Positions 45,278 to 64,000 of a DNA stretch of 64,000 bases are shown here, piece by piece. The DNA lies in assembly GCF_024679245.1 (NCBI RefSeq), contig NC_090172.1:5970446-6034445 (forward strand). Direction: 5' to 3'. Within the stretch, counting starts at the first letter, position 1, and every line of letters starts with the position of its first letter. This stretch comes from Pseudorasbora parva (taxonomy: Eukaryota > Chordata > Actinopteri > Cypriniformes > Gobionidae). The notes under the pieces are model-generated. The model saw nothing but the letters and a program-made list of their open reading frames with translations. It was not told the DNA's origin and ran no database searches. A program made the translations under genes and the position numbers.

Positions 45278-47084
45278 TAATTTGACAGCATCTTTTCTAC
45301 TTAAAGTCCCACAGTAAGTCAATAATTGTATCCCTTGACACTTTTCTTTAACCAAATTTACATTTTTAATTGTTTTTTTCTGTGCAAAACCCCCTCTTCA
45401 TTCCTTAAAATAGCTTGAATGTAACTCTTCACCATTCACCCTACAATTACCAGCCCATAAGCTCACCAAAACCCACACAAAACGTAAATGCCAAAATAAT
45501 TTGATATAATTTTACTGCTATGTCAATGTTTATAAGCACTCTTTTTATCTTCTTAAAATAAAATTATGATGACAACACAAAAACTAATCAAAATAGGTCA
45601 AATGCATAAAAAAAAGAAGAGCAAATTAACATGTCAAGGGGAAACTGTCAAAATGGCAAACAAGAAATGAACCGATGACTATCTTTCGGGAAAACACATG
45701 TATAATAAATCTTAATGTCAGCAGTATGTCAGCATTTCACATAGTTGATACGCACACCAAAGTGTTGATACATACTGTACGATAATCTGACAACAAAAAA
45801 TGAATGACAACAACAATGAGCTTACCTTTGTGTTGTGCTTTAACTTCAGAAAGAATTTCACTACGTCTTTCATGAAGTTCATATTTGTAGAACATGACTT
45901 GACTTAACGCAGTCTAATCGGATGAATCATTGATTCAAACAGCAGCTGTCGAGACGAGTAGAGCGCAGTCTGGGCGGTTTAAAAGTTGCAGATGTCCTGA
46001 TCAGTGCACATGATGATGGACAAGTCATATACTCCCATATACGTATAGTCCCTTGAATTTTAATTCAAATCATTCAGCTGTGCTCTCACAGTTAGTTATA
46101 TTTATAAAGAGTCTTCAAGTCACAGGTGTAATCCATGTTTTGAGAGTTGAGTCACTCTCCCACTCTTTACTTTACATAATTTACTGTATATTTATGCCAC
46201 TTTGGCATAGATCTCACTTGAATTTCCAGCTACAATCTATCACGCTAAAGCTGTCATGAATGATCACGTCTGCCTGCTGATCGCTGATTGGCTAAAAGTA
46301 TGTGCTCGTCGCTGACGTCAACACTCTGCGGTGAGCAGAGTATTGAAAACTGCCAAACTGACCCCAAACCAGCCCGAGTTTTGTCCACCCACCTAAAGCA
46401 ATTTTTACCCAAACAATTAAATTCAAAACTGCCCACTTGACCAAAAACTCACACAAGCTTAGAGAACCACTCGCTCAACTTTAACTCAAGTTACCTCAAT
46501 AAACTCCTAATTTCTACTTATTAATAGTTAGGGTAGTTGTTTAGTTTAGGTATTGGGTAGGATTATGGGATGTAGAATATGGTCATGCAGAATAATGCAT
46601 TAATATGTGCTTTATAAGTGCTAATGAACAGCCAATATCCTAGTAATATGTATGATAATAAGCAACTTGTTAATAGTTGATAGAGAATTGAACCCAGTTT
46701 GAAGCACTTCCAAAAAATGGGATTGATACAGTTATACCGCCATAACTGTTCATATCTCTGTGTATCAAGTGCTGAGGAAGAGCCAGAGCTGAAACTCAGA
46801 TGTGGTAATGGCAGTTAAGTTTCTAACCTGTTAATTAATCACAACAGACTGGGCCATCTGGCCAATCAGATCAGAGGAAGCTCTCGGAAAGGAGGCGTTT
46901 AGAGAGACTGAATCCTTAATCCAACTGTTTTAGACACTGAGAAATGAGGTGATGCTGCAATGTACAGTATATTATCTGATAAAATCAGCTTTGATCACAG
47001 AAATAAATTACACTTTACTATATATTCATTTAGCAAACAGATGATGTACATCAGAATATTATTTCATTGTATTACATTTTTTAC

Positions 47085-47175
<91 letters not shown>

Positions 47176-47629
47176 GCATTTATTTGGGGGGTTGAGCTTT
47201 TTACACTGTTAAAGACTTGGAATCCCATCCTTAACATAGACAAAGTTGTCCCCGAGTATGGGTCCGCTTGACGTCACAGTCCAGTTTGCAGGTCTGTGAC
47301 GTCAAGCGGACCCATACTCGAAAAAAACTCTCCGAAACTTGTGAGAAACCGGAAGGAGTATTTTTGACACAGAAATACTCCATCAAACGTCCAACTTATT
47401 TTTTTGAAACTTTGTCCATGTTTATGACGGGAAACCAAGTCTTTAACAGTGTAAAAAGCTCAGTATGCATGAAAAAAAGCATTTCACCCCCCTTTAAAAT
47501 ACCATAATAGGGCACTTTAAAAGAATATTCAGTGTAAATTATATGTGGTTTGTTTTTCAACAGGCTCTTAAAGACGAGATTAAAGCCATGCACGGTCTAC
47601 GCATATTCACTGATGTTCCTAGAAAGTAG
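43866..47629 (+). CDS. bola3: BolA family member 3, mitochondrial Fe-S cluster factor
   Basis: Four exons: 43866-43895, 44049-44178, 44270-44358 and 47564-47629, all GT-AG, giving 104 residues. The N-terminus MSLLRAFRYNTQTLCRNVIARSS is arginine-rich without acidic residues, as expected of a mitochondrial presequence. The BolA domain follows: LTDGEVRIAQVLKEKFPQA, VVDISGGCGAMYEIHIES, RTVQQHQLVNQALKDEIKAM, HGLRIFTDVP. The cysteine in GGCGAMY and the histidine in MHGLRIF are the family's metal-binding pair used with glutaredoxin 5. BOLA3 helps load 4Fe-4S clusters into targets such as lipoyl synthase. Length matches vertebrate BOLA3 (about 107). Intron 3 (3.2 kb) has filled with a LINE piece, (TA)n tracts and a palindromic fold-back. 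The start is supported by the presequence and the absence of other ATGs. Confidence 0.95.
44347..45110 (-). mobile_element. L2/CR1-like LINE reverse transcriptase fragment
   Basis: The minus strand gives ILDLSAAFNTVDHKILI, LGRFRSYLSERT, SGVPRGSILGPILFSLYMLP, then MTLNFLSFNEHKTEVMLF, which are consecutive blocks of a non-LTR reverse transcriptase of L2 style. The catalytic YADD block is shifted to another frame and reads YADN. It is truncated on both sides, and lies antisense to bola3 in intron 3. Confidence 0.85.
45187..45268. repeat. A-run followed by (TA)n
   Basis: About 30 A followed by about 26 TA units in bola3 intron 3. Confidence 0.9.
45320..46500. repeat. split copy of repeat at 10345-10570
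   Basis: CATTCCTTAAAATAGCTTGAATGTAACTC-like text (45397 on, quoted in part) and CTCGCTCAACTTTAACTCAAG (about 46469) are about 1 kb apart here, against about 110 bp at 10345. CTCACCAAAACCCACACAAAA (45461) and GACCAAAAACTCACACAAGC (46438) near the breakpoints look like a duplicated site. The DNA between (45480-46440) shows no clear termini or coding frames. Confidence 0.45.
46491..46693. repeat. Dispersed repeat, copy also at 63584-63820
   Basis: GCATTAATATGTGCTTTATAA, read in pieces, and AACAGCCAATATC, TTAATAGTTAG.G..GT.GTTTAG are shared in the same order with the right-edge copy. GTAACACTTTA-type repeats of this kind are frequent in fish. Not coding. Confidence 0.65.
47089..47170. repeat. 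(TA)n microsatellite
   Basis: About 41 TA units immediately before the fold-back element in bola3 intron 3. Confidence 0.95.
47180..47518. mobile_element. fold-back element in bola3 intron 3
   Basis: GAGCTTTTTACACTGTTAAA (47193) returns inverted as TTTAACAGTGTAAAAAGCTC (about 47442-47461), and the match goes on inwards for about 50 bp. Outer text ends CACCCCCCTTTAA at the right; the left reads TTGGGGGGTTGA without TTAA. A perfect 27-bp palindrome forms the middle. No coding frame. Confidence 0.7.
47253..47320. other. perfect 27-bp inverted repeat with TGACGTCA
   Basis: 47253-47279 (CGAGTATGGGTCC...) is the exact reverse complement of 47294-47320, with a 14-nt loop. Each arm includes TGACGTCA, the palindromic CRE-type site bound by CREB/ATF proteins. 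It lies in the centre of the fold-back. Confidence 0.9.
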
Positions 47630-47715
47630 GAGCTTCTCAGCATCATCCTCACATCGCGTCAGTCTGCCGTCTCACTACAATATTGTATCACACACATCTG
47701 TCTGTCTGCTTTTGA

Positions 47716-47721
47716 AATAAA
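47716..47721 (+). terminator. polyadenylation signal of bola3
   Basis: AATAAA 87 nt after the bola3 stop codon, a typical distance for a short 3' UTR. Confidence 0.6.
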
Positions 47722-48901
47722 TAATCACAGTGACAGGGAAATACTTGATAGATTTTATGAATAAAAGCTGTATAAAATATATACAAGGTATGGTTCTCAG
47801 ATGCTGCAAACGCACAAAATAAAAGAATGTAATAATATTGTTTTTGCCAGTAAATGAGTGTGCAAGAAAAAAAGGCGTGTGGATTGTTTGAATCTTCAGT
47901 CATAGTTCGTTGTTTATCTAAAATTGCACTTGAAGTATCTTTGTAAGTCATCTGTTTTTTTCTGTTCTGTCATTAGGTCTGTTGATCTATTAAATATATC
48001 ACTTCCTTGATCTTCATTTCCTTTATATCACAAGTTTGAGTGGCGCAAAATTGATTGTATTCAGAGACAAGTATTCCAATTATTTATTATTATGTAATTG
48101 ATTTGCTGCTTGTACTTTATAAATGACCAAATCCATATGCAATAGTAGGTTCTACAGAAACCATTTTTCACATTGTCATTTTTAACACGAAAGAGTTAAA
48201 CGTGGTGTTTTGAATTGTATCTACAATTGATTAGGCCTACTATACAGCTAGGTGCACTATTTTTTGTCTCCTGTAATACTTATTTGAGCTCTTCTTCCCC
48301 TCAAACTTTGCTACATTACGTATGCTATTGCTAGTTTTACGGTACTGTAGTTTATTTGGGTACCGTATGTGACATTATGCTTTGGCTTTCCAGTGTGGAT
48401 TAAAGGATTCAATCAGATTATATTTCGATGAATTGGTTCGTTCGGGTAGCTCGGTTCAGTGGTTCAAATCGTGATTCATCGATTTGTCTCGGCGTAATTC
48501 TTTTTATCGACGTAAATGTTTAGTTAGATATTGCTGTTTATTATTGTATTTACGAATAAAGCGCATACAGTGTCTTTTTTCAGCGAGTCTGTTCAAGATA
48601 AGAACTGATATATCGACTCGCCTCAGCCACTTAAAAGTGTTTACCGAAGACCATTTTACGGTAAAAACCTTTGGTTGGTGCCTACATATGTAGTTAAATA
48701 CTACTTATCTCTAAAAATGTCTACTATATTGCCCCATGTTCTCCTTAACAGTCAAATGATTCAAAAATGCTGTGCGAATCGGTTTGAATGATCCGTTCAA
48801 AAGAAGGATTCGGACATCGCTAGTGGATGGTGCGGCAGGAGAGAGCGCAGTTTCCAGCAGGGCTTCAGCAGACCGTTAGGCTGTTCATATCATCTTCAGA
48901 C
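47722..48901. promoter_or_regulatory. bola3-vat1l intergenic region
   Basis: About 1.2 kb. There is no recognised transposon. It should hold the vat1l promoter and 5' UTR. An in-frame upstream ATG at 48827 would extend the protein by 25 residues without family support. Confidence 0.4.
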
Positions 48902-61694
<12,793 letters not shown>

Positions 61695-61860
61695 GTTTGT
61701 ACACACCAAGAATTCTCACAGCACTGAAATTAATTAAACATTTTGAGGATATATATAAAAAAGGGACCGTGGGTCCCAAAATGCCCTAAACCCGTTTTTT
61801 TTACCCACAAAAGAAGATTTTTTTGAAGAATATTCAAAAATGCTCTTTTTTTTTTTGTTA
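61695..61860. other. vat1l intron 5, start
   Basis: Intron begins at the GTTTGT donor at 61695. The frame beyond the donor (VCTHQEFSQH) diverges from VAT1L, which supports the exon end. Confidence 0.6.
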
Positions 61861-61864
61861 TTAA

Positions 61865-63315
61865 AGGGTTTATTCACCCAACCATGATTTACTCACCCTC
61901 ATGCCATCCTAGGTGTATATGACATTCTTCTTTTAGACAAATACAATCAGAGTTATATAAAAAAATGTCCTGGCTAATCCAAGCTCATAAAAGTGTATCC
62001 ATTCATTATAAACATACTCCACACAGCTCCGGGGGGTTAATAAAGGCCTTCTGAAGTGAATCAATGGGTTTCTGTAAGAAAAATATCCATATTAAAAACT
62101 TAATAAAGTAAAATATCTAGCTTCCTCCAGACCACCTTCCATATTTTATTTACGCAGAAAGTGTAACGCAGTTCAAAGCGTAACTTGCGGCAGTTACACT
62201 TTTTTCTTAAGTTGAATACAGAAGGTGGTCTGGTGGAAGGTAGATATTTTGCTTTAAGTGTAAATATTATATTTTTCTTACAAAAATCTAGCCTGACGTG
62301 GTCATACTCAATTCTAGTCAGAATATGAGTCTGATGCTCCATTGGGCTGTGATTATGGGGCGTGTTTCAACCGAACCAGGAAAGACATCAATTGGACAGA
62401 CCTACAACCAATCAGAGCAACAAAGCGACGCATTGTCATTCAAATGGCAACAGAGTTCAACTGCACTGTGTTGCCAAGTCCGCGTTTTTTTCCGCGGGTT
62501 GTTTTCTATGTCCGCGGGTTGAAGCGACTATTATGTGATATATAGACCCATGAGTGCGAATTTTAGCAGGCAACCCTGCCAAAATAACATACATTTTACC
62601 CCCCAAACGTCATTTAACCCCCTAAAGCTATTGTTTAGGTCTAGTAGTTGGCGGGCTTTGTTGTAAAACTTGGCAACCCTGTCTGCACGCGCGCTGAAAT
62701 CAGGCTGGAATACACAATCTTTGCCGGTGTTGTTAAAAAATAAAATAATATAATGATACACAGAGTACTTACCCAACATGATCATCATTTCTGAGAGAAA
62801 TAGTGAAGGTGAATGCATACACAAACAAGCTCTCCGTTTAGAATTCGAACAAATATAATCCAAGCCCCTTTGATGACGTGATGATTACATTACTGTTGAT
62901 CATCTGTCCGTCATCGTCTGAAGCCCGCCCTGATGATTTCATTGGTCTGAACAGTTTCTGTTCGGAGATAATTACTCCTCTATGGAGCGATGCCAGACCG
63001 AACTGCCCGACCTAAACAATTTGTGGGCGGGGCTAAGTTCGGCTGGCATCCAGGCTAAAAAAAACCATAAATTCACTTCAAACGGTCTTTATTAACCCCT
63101 GGAGCCCTATGGATTACTTTTATGATGGATAAGAGGCACTTTTTTGAGCTTCAAATTTTGTGCTGTCATTCACTGCCATTATAAAGCTTGAAAGAGCCAG
63201 GACATTTTTTTTATATAACTCAGATTTTATCCATCTGAAAGAAGAATATACACCTAGGATGACGTGATGGTGAATAAATCATGGGGTAATTTTCATTTTG
63301 GTGTGAACTATCCCT
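61865..63315. mobile_element. TTAA-flanked fold-back element with nested insert
   Basis: TTAA at 61861-61864 and 63316-63319. Left end AGGGTTTATTCACCCAACCA and right end inverse AGGGATAGTTCACACCAAAA. Arms mirror each other: ACTCACCCTCATGCCATCCT, AATGTCCTGGCTAATCCAAG and GGGGGGTTAATAAAGGCCTT have inverse partners on the right side (for example GAGCCAGGACATTTTT near 63195). The middle is occupied by the element at 62289. Confidence 0.75.
62289..63057. mobile_element. TAGCC-ended element, second copy
   Basis: It begins TAGCCTGACGTGG and ends CATCCAGGCTA. It shares CTACAACCAATCAGAGCAAC with the element at 37550. The flanks ACAAAAATC and AAAAAAACC agree at 7 of 9 bases, which would fit a decayed 9-bp duplication. 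GCGCGGGTTG-like text near 62484-62520 is internally repeated (GTCCGCG). No helicase frame here. Confidence 0.55.
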
Positions 63316-63583
63316 TTAAAAGCATTGAGTGACCAGGGACAAAAAGTACCTCTTTTAAAAAAAAGTAAATTTTAGCATACTTTTATAGTACTAAATATAA
63401 CTAAAATATTTTACTTTTTGGCCAGCAACTGCAGCAAATTGCGTATTTTTGCTCACTCTGGGTCTAAAATTGTGGTGTTTCTTTCCTCCTCAAGTATATA
63501 ATACTTAATAAAAAGCATGCATGAACATTTTCTTTTAACTATTTTTAAGCACTGCAAAAGATTTTTGGGTCACACTTTAGATT

Positions 63584-63820
63584 AGGGTTGAATTCTCACT
63601 ATCAACTATGAACTATGACTTTTGCATCAATACAATCCTAATTACTGCTTATTAATAGTTAGTGCGGTAGTTTAGATATTATGTAGGATTAAGGGATGTT
63701 AGAATATGCTCATGTAGAATAAGGCATTAATATGTGCTTTATAAGTAATAATAAACAGCCAATATCAAAATAATATGCATGTTAATAGTGAGAATTGGAC
63801 CCTAAACTAAAGTGTTACCG
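63584..63820. repeat. Dispersed repeat, second copy
   Basis: TTAGGGTTGAATTCTCACTA, GGCATTAATATGTGCTTTAT and AACAGCCAATATC match 46491-46693. The full copy seems to begin GTCACACTTTAGA and end CTAAAGTGTTACC, an inverse pair. Confidence 0.65.
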
Positions 63821-64000
63821 ATTATTGAAACATAGTGATTTAAAATGTACTTTAAAGTACAACTTTTAATTTGACATTATTATTACAAAGCGTACTTTTA
63901 AAAAATTACTTAAGTTAAGAAACATAGTCATGAAAATGTACTCTCTTGTAATCTCAGGATCCAAGTTATATTTATGTTATACTTTATACTTTCAAAAATT

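Noticed and set aside
48827..48901. Upstream in-frame ATG for vat1l
   Set aside because: The extra 25 residues have no family support, while MAKEG at 48902 matches the usual start.
61695..64000. Next vat1l exon within the right edge
   Set aside because: I looked for the segment that should follow TYILYG (SSN...GETKSFFSFAK in VAT1L) and found no match, so it must lie beyond 64000.

Overview
The window looks like a piece of a teleost chromosome, most likely a cyprinid such as zebrafish, carp or a relative. The reasons are intron-rich vertebrate genes, an AT-rich background, very long (TA)n tracts, and a dense load of Tc1-like, hAT-like, Harbinger-like and TTAA-targeting DNA transposon remnants typical of those genomes. 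Species was not determined; this is inference from gene content and repeat style.

The coding content is five genes. (1) Minus strand, 6449 to 2779 and leaving the left edge: the first three exons of a polycystin-1-like gene (pkd1l2 type), with signal peptide, C-type lectin domain and the start of a SUEL/galactose-binding lectin domain. (2) Plus strand, 7743-18595: a complete 11-exon carotenoid cleavage oxygenase of the BCO1 group (524 codons plus stop). (3) Plus strand, 31881-41307: a second complete 11-exon BCO1-type gene (516 codons plus stop) with the same intron positions and phases, so a tandem duplicate. (4) Plus strand, 43866-47629: bola3, four exons, 104 residues, a mitochondrial iron-sulfur cluster factor. 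(5) Plus strand, from 48902 and leaving the right edge: vat1l, five exons seen. In human, PKD1L2, BCO1 and VAT1L all lie on 16q23 (recalled, not looked up), so the block looks like conserved synteny; bola3 is an addition to that neighbourhood.

The two BCO1-type genes are the functional core: enzymes of this family split beta-carotene to retinal. The pkd1l2 and first bco1 genes are head to head with about 1.3 kb between start codons. The other genes are not known to act in the same pathway.

Most of the rest is transposon-derived. There are at least six Tc1-like remnants; three TIR elements with TTAA target duplications at 20179, 52655 and 57093 and a probable fourth at 28196; two fold-back elements also bounded by TTAA (51754, 61865); PIF/Harbinger-type elements at 3137 and 35139 with TTA/TAA duplications; an hAT-like remnant at 14857-16918 with a GC-rich 21-bp minisatellite inside; an L2-like LINE piece in bola3; and a 0.5-kb element at 37550 with a 9-10 bp target duplication that carries a RecQ-helicase-like ORF fragment. 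The strongest items are the TTAA elements: one has an internal empty-site control within the window (13085-13560 versus 56955-58995), and two carry related antisense ORFs, one ending at a good splice donor. No prokaryotic system, CRISPR array, tRNA or rRNA was seen.
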